From the NCBI RefSeq assembly GCF_005239225.2, contig NC_133297.1:8130392-8194391 (forward strand): 64,000 nt of DNA. Reading direction: 5' to 3'. The position numbers and the translations under genes were made by a program. Source of the stretch: Populus alba (lineage: Eukaryota > Streptophyta > Magnoliopsida > Malpighiales > Salicaceae). A model generated the notes under the pieces. That model ran no database searches, was not told where the DNA came from, and saw only the letters and a list, made by a program, of their open reading frames with translations. Below, piece by piece: positions 12,637-23,589 of the stretch. The number at the start of each line of letters is the position of its first letter. The stretch's first letter is position 1.

Positions 12637-13629
12637 CGAATTAAAAGATAAAGAAGGTTAAGTTAAACCAAGCTGCTGCATTTACAGCAAACCCTTCTAG
12701 AAAGACATCATATCTGGAAGAGCCAGAAACTGAAGTAAAGTAAAGATGATGGGGTCTTCCCTGCCTGATGCTAGCGTGTGTGGCCACTTCATAGTTTTAT
12801 TTTTAACCGTGAGTCGTCTTTGACAGGGCAGTACTGGTGGGCTGTGAGCTGTAACCTGTGAGCTGTGAGAGTAACAAATTAATGGCATTACAAGTATAGA
12901 AAATAAACGAATATAGATGAGCTTTTATCTATATTTTTAAATGTATGGTTAAAATTAAGCTGGTGTATTTTTGTGGCATGAAAATGAAAAGGGAGGACAC
13001 GGTAATGGCAGTGTCAGTGAGTACGTCAATGGTTATACTATTCGATTTATGAAAGGATTCATTTCAGACACAAACATAATTTAGTATTGAAGAGAACGTG
13101 ATGGTGAGAAACAGAGTGTTATCGAGAAGAGCGTTGAAAACATATAGAGAAGGCAGGGGAAGCAAGTTGAGTGAATTGCACAGGCACCAAAACAGCTTTT
13201 AATTGGGGGAGCAAAGGCTCGCTCTTTTTCATTTTCAGCTTTTTTGAGTTTCACACTTCATATATAAAAAAAGAGAGGATAAAGTGATCTCCAATGGCGT
13301 CACGTGAAAGCAGCAGGTCGAGGTAGATCATCAGCTACTTAGCTCACTTTTTGTACACCTTTTCATCATGATCAATGCTGATGGTAATTGTTATAAGACT
13401 CGGTCTGGTTTAAAATTTAAGTTTCAGATTTTAACTGGATCGTTGAATTGGTTGGATTAATTTTTTTTTTTTTTAAATAAAATAATATCGTTTTAGTAAA
13501 AAAATAAAAGTCAACGAATTTGAAGCCGGGTCTTGATCGGGTTATGCCTGGTCAGCTGGATCAAACTAGGTTTTTTTTCTTTTTTTTTCCTTCAACCCGA
13601 CCTAATTTTAGCTTTAGATTGGTCGGGTC
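12637..13629. other. Presumed promoter/leader of the IQD gene and spacer
   Basis: Upstream of the IQD start codon on the minus strand. The stretch to about 13300 is GC-balanced with a TATATAAA-like stretch near 13260 and a CACGTG G-box at 13301-13306. No ORF here has family features. Promoter role is inferred from position. Confidence 0.35.
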
Positions 13630-13934
13630 CTGAGTTGATCTGTCAGGTTGGACCGGATTTCAAAACTATGATGATAACGCTCTCCCTCCACTGTGCATGA
13701 TTATATGGAGGTTATTCTGCCTTATTTTCATTATTTATGACACCTCTTCTTGTTCTTGTTTATTAGCAAGCATCCTCTGAGTTGATCTGTCAGGTTGGAC
13801 CGGATTTCAAAACTATGATGATAACGCTCTCCCTCCACTGTGCATGATTATATGGAGGTTATTCTGCCTTATTTTCATTATTTATGACACCTCTTCTTGT
13901 TCTTGTTTATTAGCAAGCACCCCCCCCCCCCCCC
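13630..13934. repeat. Perfect 143-bp direct duplication followed by poly-C
   Basis: Copies at 13630-13772 and 13777-13919 are identical by eye over 143 bp. Both begin CTGAGTTGATCTGTCAGG and end TTATTAGCAAGCA. They are separated by only four bases (TCCT), and the second is directly followed by 15 C residues (13920-13934). Perfect identity means a very recent event or an assembly artefact. Confidence 0.95.
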
Positions 13935-14425
13935 ACCCATAAATCTATGAACTGATGGCTTTCTATGTATAAGTACGTTTTATTTTTACCTCAGCTTTCT
14001 TTTTCAAAATAATAAAAAAATAAGGTGATAATTCAACGCAATCCACCTTAGCCAAGTATTAAGTCCAGACTTTTTTTGACCGGAGGATCTTAGGTTTCAT
14101 ATATAAACAACGAGCCACAAATATTTTATCCACCTTAAGGATATTTTTCTTAGGCTATAAAAAGAGACTATGAAATCTTTCAAAGGGGTTCTAAATTTTC
14201 TTTATTCTATAATATATATCTATTCTCAAATTTTCTTTTAAATATAATTTTTTTTCTAAAACTATACTTAATTAAATATTAAAGAGTTTTTAAATTTATT
14301 AAATAATTTTTTTTACAGATATAGATATAACCATCTTAATTAAAAGGAATAAATTAAATCTTCAAAACCTGAAAATGAACTAATTATTTGATAGATAATA
14401 TGTTAGGGAAAATGGTTACTATTTT

Positions 14426-14565
14426 TTATTTTTAAAAAAAATATTTTTGATATCAATATATTAAAATGATCTAAAAATACATAAAAATATTAATTTAAAA
14501 TAAAAAAATAAAAATTAAATTAATTTTTTAAAAATACTTTTAAAACATAAAAAAAATAAAATATT
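14426..14565. repeat. AT-rich dispersed repeat (interior of a hAT-like MITE family)
   Basis: The segment contains the core ATATTTTTGATATCA, then AAAATGATCTAAAAA, then AATATTAATTTAAAATAAA. The same order of motifs recurs, with variable decay, near 1100-1235, 25775-25850, 51880-51985, 58090-58215, 60170-60300 and 63590-63680. Only the 25.7-kb copy keeps both ends. It is therefore a dispersed family in this genome. Confidence 0.6.
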
Positions 14566-15385
14566 AAATATATTAAACCTTCAAAATCTGAAGATAAACT
14601 AACTATCCGTTAGATAAAATATGTCATTGAGCTGATTGGATTTTTTTTTGGTACAGTGCAAGTGTGCACCTTTCAATCATTTTAGGACCGGTCAAAACTA
14701 GATTAGATTCCTCGGCTTCCATATTAATTAATCGGAGTGAATTTATTGTTAGAGTTCATAATTTTTATGCCCTTGATACTGGATAAATAAGGTACTTGGA
14801 CTTTAACGATGATTATAGTTGGATCATCGATAAACAACTACATATTACATATGTTCACTTACACACAAAATATAAAATGAAAAGAAAGAAAGAAAGTTTA
14901 ATTAAAACTGTTGTGAAATAGATTTTTGTATATAAAAATATATCAAAAACAAATTATTTTAACTACTGAAAAATAAATGCTTGAAACACAATTATGTGTT
15001 GCATTCTATACAAAAAGTGAAAGCTATTTATTTAACGAAATTTTTTTTATATATATAGTTGAGAAAAAAAAAAAGCAATTGCAATTATACCAAAAGATTT
15101 CTAAATATGGATGTTACTGATAATGAGTTTTCACAAATAGAGCTTTTATTATATTTATCCTCAAAACATTATACATGATTTGAATATTTATATAATATTC
15201 TTCTAACCTTGGATATTTATTTTTAAAATACTATTTATTACTCAACATAAAATAAAAAATATATATATTTGAAATATGTTATATATATAATGATACAAAT
15301 ATACATTTTTTATATATGGTTTGGATTAAATCTTGAATCGGATTAGATAGTATTCATGCTTTATTTATAAGCTACTAAATTATCC

Positions 15386-15388
<3 letters not shown>

Positions 15389-15426
<38 letters not shown>
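15389..15426. repeat. (TA)n microsatellite
   Basis: Uninterrupted TA run of about 38 nt in intergenic AT-rich DNA. Confidence 0.95.
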
Positions 15427-15427
<1 letters not shown>

Positions 15428-16099
15428 CTGAGAAAGTTAATGCAGCTTCATTTTTTTCTCAATCAAACCCCCTTTTTCATTTTTTTTCCTTTCACATATA
15501 AAATTTTATGCCCTTAACAACAACAATAATATAAAAAAAGACCCGGATTAATGGACTCAACATCCAATTTGATACGTGATGGACAAGAACACTTACTACT
15601 TCAGAAATTTTTTAAAAATATAATTATCAGTGAAACAAAACCTAAATTGAAAAATTAAATTGAGTAGATTGTGAAATTCAATAAGCTAGAAAAGGACAGA
15701 ACAAACCATGTAATTTTGGCTTGATCTACACATCTATAATCTAAATAGGTAGCCAGTGCTATACGTGGGCTAATTCTGTTCTCTCTTTTTTTCAATGTAA
15801 AAAACAAAGATGGTGCAGGGCAAGCGTTTCACAAAAAAAAATAAAAAAAAAGAAGTAAAAAACAATCTCAAACTCACGCCATTAATTTAATTAATTTTAA
15901 TAAGTTTGGTTAACTATTTAATTGATTTTAATAATTTTGGTTAATTTAATAAAATAAATAAATAATATAACAATAAATCAACTTTAAAAAAAAATAAGAA
16001 AAACCAACCTGAGTCCTTCCGAGTTAGCATGCTAAATATATGATTTAATCGTGACACTAAGTAGCCTCATCAACGCAAAATGAATAAAATTATAAAGCG

Positions 16100-16105
<6 letters not shown>

Positions 16106-16141
<36 letters not shown>
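16106..16141. repeat. (TA)n microsatellite
   Basis: Uninterrupted AT/TA run of about 36 nt in intergenic AT-rich DNA. Confidence 0.95.
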
Positions 16142-16147
<6 letters not shown>

Positions 16148-16933
16148 TGAAAGATAAAAATTGAATAAAAAACTTAAAAGCAATGAAAAAAAAGCGAACA
16201 AACCAAGATAACTTAATTACTAACCCTGCAATAATGGGTCTAAGATTGAGATAACCCATAAAAAATAAAAAATAAAAACACAAAGATCAATTCTCAATTA
16301 AATAAAGGTTAAAGGATGAAATTGAAATAAAAAGTTAATTTATAAAAAAATCAAATGTTGAAGGTTCTTATATGATAATGAAGAAGAAATTAAATAAGAA
16401 GCAATAAACTCATATAAACCAAAATGAAAGAAAATTAAAAGTTCAATTTCTAGCGAACAAAACATTGAAGAAAAAAAATAAATGAGTCTAATTTTTAATT
16501 AAATAAATATTGAATGATGAAACTGAAAAAAAAACATAAGTTTTAAAAGATAAGAAAAAAAACAAGCAACCTTAGGTTTGCTTTTTATAAGATTGATCCT
16601 GAGCTCATGACTAAGATCACATATTTTAAAAGTTAAAACCGGTTTACTTTGATTTTTCTTAAATTATTTTTAAAATTGATTGTTTTTTAATTTGTATTCC
16701 TTCAATAATTGATTTATTAAGAACTAATCTTTATTTATTTATTTTTGCTTTTTATTTCTCTGGGGTCATCTTAATCTTGTGTCTAGGATCGTAGGGTTAT
16801 TGTATTAACCCAAGTTGACTCAGATATTGTTTTTATTGTTTTTTTAATTATTATTTTTTTGGGTTTTATTTCAATATTGAGTTGTTTGATATTTAAATCT
16901 CATAATTTTATTTAATTTGTTGTTGACAAGATT

Positions 16934-16941
16934 TATAAATA
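16934..16941 (+). promoter_or_regulatory. Putative TATA box of the 17.1-kb gene
   Basis: TATAAATA lies about 155 nt upstream of the ATG at 17096, followed by a pyrimidine-rich stretch that could hold the transcription start. The role is inferred from sequence and position. Confidence 0.45.
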
Positions 16942-17095
16942 TATGTTTCTACCTTCCATATTCATGCTCTCCTTCTCCTCATCACCAAAAGATGAGCGAG
17001 AACACAATCTAAACGTGAAGCTCTAATATAAATTGGAGAAATTGTGCAGAGAAAACTCAAAACTTTGATAGCGAGAATCCAGCGTAGCAAAAATC

Positions 17096-17401
17096 ATGTC
17101 CAGCCAAGTCGAAATTGTTTCCACTACCATGTTTGGCAACGACGAAGTAGTGAAAATAGCTGTATCTGATTACCAGTCTTTGCTCAACTACAAGCCTGGA
17201 ACTGATGAGATCACCATTGTAGTGACATCTGAATCATATCCCGAGGACGACTTGAAAGCTATCGAGAGTCTCTGCCAACTTCTTCATTACTCTTATGAAG
17301 GTCGCCAAAAAGTTGACGGTGTCAGTACCGGTGGGGAGTCCTCAACTGGTACCGGCAATGATGGTGCTGGTGGTTCAACTACCGGCAATGAGAAGAAGTA
17401 G
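17096..17401 (+). CDS. Small uncharacterised protein (101 aa), intact member of a tandem pair
   Basis: Single-exon ORF starting MSSQVEIVSTTMFGNDEV, 101 aa. Residues 1-73 form a mixed, acidic region (KIAVSDYQSLLNYKPGTDE, SESYPEDDLKAIESLCQLL). Residues from about 75 on are low-complexity Gly/Ser/Thr, ending GNEKK. There is no signal peptide, membrane segment or known motif. Support for it being a real gene: its composition is distinct from the flanks, it has a TATA box upstream and AATAAA at 17560-17565, and a diverged copy at 19.57 kb matches it mostly at the level of codons, in the 3' UTR and in downstream flank. I do not recognise the family and infer no function; it may be restricted to Salicaceae. 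It could also be one exon of a longer gene, but the in-frame stop and poly(A) signal argue for a complete gene. Confidence 0.7.
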   Translation: MSSQVEIVSTTMFGNDEVVKIAVSDYQSLLNYKPGTDEITIVVTSESYPEDDLKAIESLCQLLHYSYEGRQKVDGVSTGGESSTGTGNDGAGGSTTGNEKK

Positions 17402-18355
17402 CGAAACCAATGTTGATACGAGGGAGAAAAACCACTCTTAAGAGTTGTGAAGCTTCTGCAAGTGGCTGTCTTTGTTTATAGCAACCATTGCTTGCAATCG
17501 TTTGATTTTCTTTTTCTTTTTCTGGTCGAATGTTTAGCTGTTATGTAGTGATTGTCTTCAATAAAACTGGTTTTTTCACTCAATTTCACATTGCCTTTCT
17601 TATCAGAGGTTATAAATTTACATATACTGTATACTAAATGAAGATGAGGCAGTAGCCAGGTAAAAATGATACAGCTATTTGCCAATTATGTCCCAACTTC
17701 CAAGGAGCTCTGTCCAATCCCACTACATACGAGATAAAATATTGATATTGTACCACATCATCTTAGGACGGACGATAATCAGTTCATATCACAAAATCCA
17801 TATCGATGCTTCAACAAGAGTGGTCACTTTGTAATTTGGCATGGATGCACTTCGATACAACAGAATCAGGTATTTTTTCTTAATAAGATGAGGAATTATA
17901 TTTTGATAAAATAGTCAAGATACAAGCAAGTCCTGTATAAGAGTTAAGCAAAATAACCCTGTCTAGCCAGGCTATTACATCCTGTGTGCAGTATCACTTT
18001 TGAAGAAGAGACAGAGAGATAACAGGGTTGGCAAAACCAACTCCAGCGGTATGTTAATTAAATCCCAAACCCAGCAGCAAGCGAACCAGCAGGCTGTTCC
18101 AGAAGAACATAAGAGCAAGATCAAGAGAATCTCAAGAGCAGATGATCAGTGCAATGAAATCGAATGTTAGCTCAAATAAACTGGTCAAAGAGGATGAACA
18201 ATAGCTTAAACTTATGCAGAGACAGTCATGAGTCAGGTAAAACACAGAAGCCTGAAACCAAAATCAAGTGTCATGTCAACTCCAATACCCCCAATTCTAG
18301 ATTGTCAAATGCCAATTAACCCTCGAGGTTCAAGCAACAGAGAGATACTAAAGTA
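17402..18355. other. Spacer downstream of the 17.1-kb gene
   Basis: Holds the 3' UTR of the plus-strand gene (to about 17600) and then moderately GC-balanced DNA that could be the 3' UTR of the minus-strand segment at 18.4-18.7 kb. The phrase GGAGCTCTGTCCAATCCCA near 17705 recurs near 20085, so the tandem duplication extends past the poly(A) site. Confidence 0.4.
17560..17565 (+). terminator. Poly(A) signal AATAAA of the 17.1-kb gene
   Basis: AATAAA sits in the context GTCTTCAATAAAACT, about 160 nt after the stop codon. The same context (GTCTTCAATAAACTT) recurs downstream of the broken paralogue at 19991-19996, so it is conserved between the copies. Confidence 0.6.
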
Positions 18356-18692
18356 CTAAGCAGGCAGGGCTTGTAGATCGCACGAGAACAATTCCTGTAA
18401 CACATCAGCATCGGGAAACTGGTCAAACCAAACAAACAATAACATTGCAGCCAGGAAAATATGTCTTGTAGGAGCTGAAGTACACGTGTCTCCTCCAAGC
18501 ACAGAGATTAACATCAGGTTGATCATAGATCCAGGGATTATATCTGCCTGACCTTCAAATGTATCCAATGGTTTGGCTGGCATCTCATCAGACTTGCTTT
18601 TTGGCGCCTTTCCTCTTTTATACTCGGACGTAAAACCTTGCTTTTGTGGTTCTAGCCATTTCCTGCCATCGGAAAGAGCACACCCATGCCAC
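18356..18692 (-). pseudogene. Orphan terminal-exon-like segment, product not recognised
   Basis: On the minus strand an acceptor-like TTGACAACAG is followed by an open frame of 111 codons to a stop at 18356-18358. The frame is open through WHGCALSDGRKWLEPQKQGF, an internal Met at 18583, the segment DTFEGQADIIPGSMINLMLI and a hydrophobic stretch (HIFLAAMLLFVWF), ending LQALPA. The base composition is more GC-balanced than the flanks, as expected of coding DNA. I see no matching upstream exons between 18.7 kb and the kinase gene at 20.8 kb. It may therefore be the last exon of a gene with poorly visible upstream exons, or a stranded gene fragment. No family recognised. Confidence 0.35.
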
Positions 18693-18699
18693 TGTTGTC

Positions 18700-19473
18700 A
18701 ATTAACATCCTTTTTTAAAAAAAAAACAAAGAAAAGGAAAAGGAAGAGGAAAAGAAGGAAAAAAAAGTGGTTTTCCTTCAAAAGTTTCCTAGTCCATTTA
18801 TTCATTTTATAATTGGTTTCTATAGACCACAGTGTGTGTTTCCCTTCTTTCTTTTACCTAACAAAAGGAATATGCTCAAGTTTATTTATTCTTTAATTTT
18901 TTTTTATATAAATACATCTTTATTACCTATTAATTTAATTTGAAATTATTATTATATTTTTTTTTGGAAAAAAATTGACCTCGCTTGAAACTTTTACGGC
19001 TACACCTCTAAATAACCACTAGACCTCCAAAATGTAAGCAACCCTGTGCCACCATGACTCCTGAGATTTGAGTTGTATTGGTATGCGTATTTTTGTTTAG
19101 TACCAACTAATAAATGATCAGCTCATAATAAACTTTTCAAGGCATGGCTGAATTTGGACTTGAGATTATTTTCTAGGGCATACCGTACATTTTTAGAGTA
19201 AAATAGAGAAAATTATGAAGAAAAGCATCATCCATGCATCTACATGTCTAGTGAAAAATAATAACAACAATAATGATAAATAAGATCATGCATTGATTGA
19301 ATTTGGAGTCTGCAAGATCATCTCGTGCCTTTCCTGCGATGCACGCAAATTCCATTTCCTACACATTGATCGCATGATCAGTCATGCATGTTACTTTGTC
19401 CAGGAAGACATATTTCTACCGTCTAAATTCCTACATTCTTCTCAGTTATCACCAAAAACAAAGGAGATAGCCA
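18700..19473. other. Spacer between the tandem paralogues
   Basis: Poly-A/purine-rich tract at 18715-18770, then AT-rich sequence with no recognisable gene. The right end should be the promoter of the paralogue at 19566. Confidence 0.4.
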
Positions 19474-19482
19474 TATAAATAG
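19474..19482 (+). promoter_or_regulatory. TATA box of the broken paralogue
   Basis: TATAAATAG lies about 90 nt upstream of the ATG at 19566, a close match to the plant TATA consensus. The broken copy may therefore still be transcribed. Confidence 0.55.
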
Positions 19483-19565
19483 GTCCACAGTGGAAAGATA
19501 TGCGCATATGTACCGGTAAGAGTTGAAATCTGTGCCAAAGAAAGGATGGATATGTAGCATAAGTG

Positions 19566-19856
19566 ATGTCTTACGAAGTAGAAGCTATTTCCACCACCAC
19601 CAATGGCAACAATGAAATAGTGAAAACTGCTGTATCTGAATATGAGTCATTGCTCAACTACGAGCCTGAAACAAACGAGGTCACCATGGTAGTGACATCT
19701 GAATCATGTTCTGAAGAAGATCTGATAGTGCTATTGAGCTTCATTGACAACTTTTTTATTACACTTATGGGGAGTTGATGGTGGGAGTTCCTCAGCTGGA
19801 ACCAGCAAAGATGGTCCGGGTAGCTCCACTAATGAGGATGGGGAGAAGTGGAGAAA
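19566..19856 (+). pseudogene. Frameshifted tandem paralogue of the 17.1-kb gene
   Basis: Starts MSYEVEAISTTTNGNNE and aligns with the 17.1-kb protein through the YESLLNYEPETNEVTMVVTS segment to about codon 57. A small length change before the AIE motif then shifts the frame. In the original frame translation stops after LMGS (about 70 aa). In the ancestral frame a stop also replaces the Cys codon of the LCQLL motif. Downstream, the ancestral frame still encodes the Gly/Ser tail (VDGGSSSAGTSKDGPGSS, ending GEK), and the 3' UTR with AATAAA at 19991-19996 is conserved. This is a recent tandem duplicate that lost its C-terminal half; a truncated 70-aa product is possible. No function inferred. 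Confidence 0.75.
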
Positions 19857-19990
19857 CCTATACACTAACATGTAACAGGGACTCAAAACAACTCTTTAGT
19901 TTTTTGAAGTTTCTGTATGTTCTTATTTGTAGCAGTTCTCTGTTTTTTTTCTTTCTTTTAGGTTTAATGTGTTGTAAAGCGATCGTCTTC

Positions 19991-19996
19991 AATAAA
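19991..19996 (+). terminator. Poly(A) signal of the broken paralogue
   Basis: AATAAA in the context CGTCTTCAATAAACTTG, matching the position and context of the signal downstream of the intact copy. Confidence 0.55.
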
Positions 19997-19999
19997 CTT

Positions 20000-20765
20000 G
20001 TACTGTTAATCGATATTATCTTTGTTTTGAAAAGAGGGGACTGCCAGGGCAACAACTTGCAACCTTACTAAGAACTTGTTTCAGGGAGGCTCTGTCCAGT
20101 CCCAAACCAAAATATCAGAAACTGTGTTAATGTTTCAAGCACATCTTTTACATGTAAATTTAATATGCAAGAAAAGCCTCAGAATTTAGAATTTAAACCA
20201 ACGAGAAGAAAAAACATCATTGCTATAGTGAACCAAGGGAAGCTTTGGAGTTCCAGAAAAAGGGTTCAATCTTAGTCTAATTTTGGAACTCCTTGCTTAT
20301 GATTTTACCTCTGTGAAAGAGATATTGAAAAGATTTTTCCCCAATAAGTCACATTTCAGAGGCTTTCTTGTCTTTACTTTTGATTAGAACTCAACCTCTA
20401 CGTATGATATACTCATCATCATACTCATCGGTTATCCACATTCATGATTCATATTTCATAGCTTTAAAGCAACTTGAAAGAAAATCATAAAGGAACCTTT
20501 CTATTTCTAACCATTCTGGTATAAAAAAAGGAATGAGAACAACCACCAAATCCTTCTTGCTTTGATTCCAAACTCTTTAACCATGGTTAACATATTAATT
20601 GAAAGACTAACTCATCATCTCCTAAACTAAAATGTAAACTGATTGTCAAAAAGACTGTAGAAGATCTTTTCCTACACTAAAATGATGTTTCATCCTGCAA
20701 GTTGAAGAGATCTGACCAATAATCTCAGGAGACTTCTGTCATGAAGCAAATCCCTGGACATCACA
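20000..20765. other. Spacer before the UMP-CMP kinase
   Basis: No gene visible. The right end is likely the kinase 3' UTR (minus strand). Confidence 0.4.
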
Positions 20766-22815
20766 TTATTTCGTTGATCCCACCCTGGCCACTGGTCTGA
20801 GCTTGGCAAAAACACTCTTCACATCCTCAAATACCTCATCAATTGATCTTTGAGCATCAATCTAAGATGGTGAATACAAACATCAAGAACCATCATAATA
20901 ACGATAGAAAAGAAATCAAATCAGATGTAGATTATGATTATCCTTAACATATAAAATAACAAAAGTATTGGAAGGAAAGAAATTTCAGGACCATCCTGTT
21001 ATGCTTTCAAACCATATATCGAAAGCAGAAGCAATTTTGAATAACATAACTGATCAAAACGATACATTGAAAAAATGTAATGTGTATACAGTCAGTGAGC
21101 CTCTGACAAAAAACAATTACCTTCTGAACCTTCCTCTTTGAGTTGTAGTAGTTTATTACAGGTAAGGTTGATTCGAAATAGACTTTAAGTCGCTTTCCTA
21201 TGGTTTCAATGTTATCATCCACCCTTCCCTTCAAAAAGACAAAGAGAAAGTCGTGAAGAGATGCATTGAAAGTGATTCAGCCACAAGAATGTGCACCAAG
21301 CTAACCTGGTTCCTGTTCAGAATACGTTTTGTCAACTCCTCTTCAGGACAATCAAAAAATAATACAAATTCTGGCTTGATTCTCACCTGCATGATGATTA
21401 CAGAAATGAAAAATTGCTAGATTTCATACCACAAAACGGTATGGGAATCAAGAAGGAACCACAAAATCATTACAATTGTAGGAATGGAAGGATTTAAAAT
21501 TTAGGAAGCAATAGAAGTAGCAGATTATAAGACTTTGAATTGACATAGTAAAAATTCCAAGCCTACAATGTTCTCGAATGCAGCACGATTTTCCTCATTG
21601 CGCGGGAAACCATCAACGATAAATCTCTTGTTATCACTTTGCTGCATCGCCTGTTGTAGAAGCTTCACAGTTATCTCAGAAGGGACAATCTTTCCTTCTT
21701 TCTTGAAGTTTTGAATCAGTGTTCTATGGAAAAAATGAGGACAGCAATCAACACTTTGTGGTACACATGAAGAGGAATTCGTGAAGAATGCAGCCAACAA
21801 TTTGTGACCAGCAAAACAATATAATAACAAGAAGAAAGGTAGTAGTGATGACAGCGTGAAAATCATGATGCAGTAAGGTATTGCCCTGTACTTGAAAAAA
21901 AATACATATGGTAAAAATTAAAGATTGATAATGCCAACCCATTTTCAGATTCAGACTCGATTTCTGCTTGAAGAAGATCACCGGCGCAAAGATGTCTAAA
22001 CCCAAAGTGTTCAACAATTTTGGGACATTGAGTGCCCTTTCCACTACCAGGACCACCTGCAAAGAGTAATCAAGGTCATGGAATTTCAATCAAATAGGGT
22101 GGCAGAATGACAAGCTAACAGATCATGCAGATAGAATATCAATCCTCCAAGACATCTCTTTTTTGCGTTCCTTCATTTCCTCTACAGCTCTTGGATTTAA
22201 CCATTTCCCCTAACTGGAAGTTTAAGTGTACGAGAAGACTTAAAATTGTTTGAAAACAAATGAGAATTATTCTCTTTCATAGCAAAACAACAACAATCAT
22301 TTCAACCATGAGAACGACGGTGAAAAGAACAAATCATAGCCACCACCCCTCCCAGGAATATTACATCTATCATTCATTAAACAAGAAGAGTTCAACTCTT
22401 AGAACTCTCTAAACCATGAGCCCAAGTTAAAGAGTCTTCCCTCCTCTTTGCCCACTGATGACAACATGGGATCAGAAATAGATAAAGATGGTGTTTAGTT
22501 CCTTAACCAGTACTTGAAAAAAAAATAAAAAAAATCACTCAGCACAAATCAAGTGGTGAAGGAAGTGATATGGAATGCTCACCTAAAACAAATACCACCA
22601 CAGTGGTTTCCTGTAAAACAGCTTTGCTTCCATCCTGCCACCAAAAAGACTAAACTTAGACGCACATAGTGATGATAATATCAAAGGATACTAAAAATTC
22701 AGGAATTCTAATAACTGAAAATAAGTGAAAGAATCTTACATTACACACACCCACGCACAATATATATATGGAATAATGATATTACCTTTTGAGCTGGGAA
22801 TTCAGAAGTCGCCAT
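20766..22815 (-). CDS. PYR6: UMP-CMP kinase (adenylate kinase family)
   Basis: Seven exons: 22815-22786, 22634-22583, 22056-21939, 21723-21567, 21386-21306, 21228-21121, 20861-20766. They join in frame to 213 aa, the usual length of the cytosolic plant enzyme. It transfers phosphate from ATP to UMP or CMP (and dCMP), giving diphosphates for RNA, DNA, lipid and cell-wall sugar-nucleotide synthesis. Visible motifs: P-loop GGPGSGKGT at 28-36; [10 protein letters not shown] at 50-59 in the NMP-binding part; DGFPRN at 104-109; FFDCPEEEL at about 128-136; the LID region around NRNQGRVDDN at 143-152; and a C-terminal helix ([12 protein letters not shown]). The short N-terminus ([10 protein letters not shown]) has no transit peptide, so a cytosolic form is likely. 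The start is the only ATG before the first donor and gives the expected N-terminus. A partial broken duplicate lies just upstream. Paralogue-level naming is uncertain. Confidence 0.94.
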
Positions 22816-23589
22816 TGAATTATAAAGAAAAACCTATGATATATAAAGAAAAGGAAAAAGGAAAAAATGCAAGCAGATTAGGTTAAGCATTAAAATTAGA
22901 TGACAACGAAGATCTTTTTTTAACAATAAAAAAAATGGTAGTCATGAAGAAAACATGAAACTTCTAATTCGTTACATCCAGTAAATAAGAGAATCGAAAC
23001 AAAAAATAACCTTTGCGCTTTTTTTTTTTCAGGGAAAGAAAAGCGTGGAGAAAGTTTGCGAAGATGTCTTCATCTTACCTGGCTCTATGTTTGTCTTTAA
23101 ATACCAATAATTACTTCAACGCCATAAAATTTTCAGAGGAGTCTTATTTATCAAAATTTCTCAGCTTTGAAATTCCCCCCAGTTAATTATATAACTTAGT
23201 CCTTGTATTTCTTGAAATTATATATCTAATCCTATGTTTCAAGATTTACTTACATCTTAGTCTTCTCATTAGTTACTTGTTGTTTTTCAATTCTCTTTCT
23301 TGAAAAATAAAAGAAAGAAAGAAGAAACAAGTATGAGAGATTTTGAGGAGGAAAGAAGGTAATTTTAATTAAATAAATAAAAGGACTGGTTAATTAATCT
23401 TGATAGAATGCAGTGATTGAGTTATAGTTTACTCGGTCTTCGCCATCCCCATAATGGATTTTGTCACGCTATTTAAATGTTTTGGGTTTGTGTATGTCAA
23501 TAATAGAGGAAGCCAGCCCATTAAGCTCATTCATGGGCCTTTGGACCTGATGCAATCGGACTGGTATCTCGTTCTGATTTGAGCCTGCT
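22816..23589. other. Upstream flank of the UMP-CMP kinase
   Basis: Holds the leader and presumed promoter of the kinase. The stretch 23400-23585 (including TAATGGATTTTGTCACGC and CCCATTAAGC) is duplicated at 27300-27500. Confidence 0.5.

Larger units (their letters stand above)
13935..17095. other. AT-rich intergenic region
   Basis: No supported gene. It holds two long TA microsatellites, degenerate repeats at 14.4 and 16.1-16.9 kb, and at the right end the promoter of the 17.1-kb gene. The 16.6-16.9 kb stretch (phrases such as CTGGGGTCATCTTAATCTTG and TTAACCCAAGTTGACTC) resembles, in reverse orientation, the 30.9-31.3 kb repeat. Confidence 0.5.
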
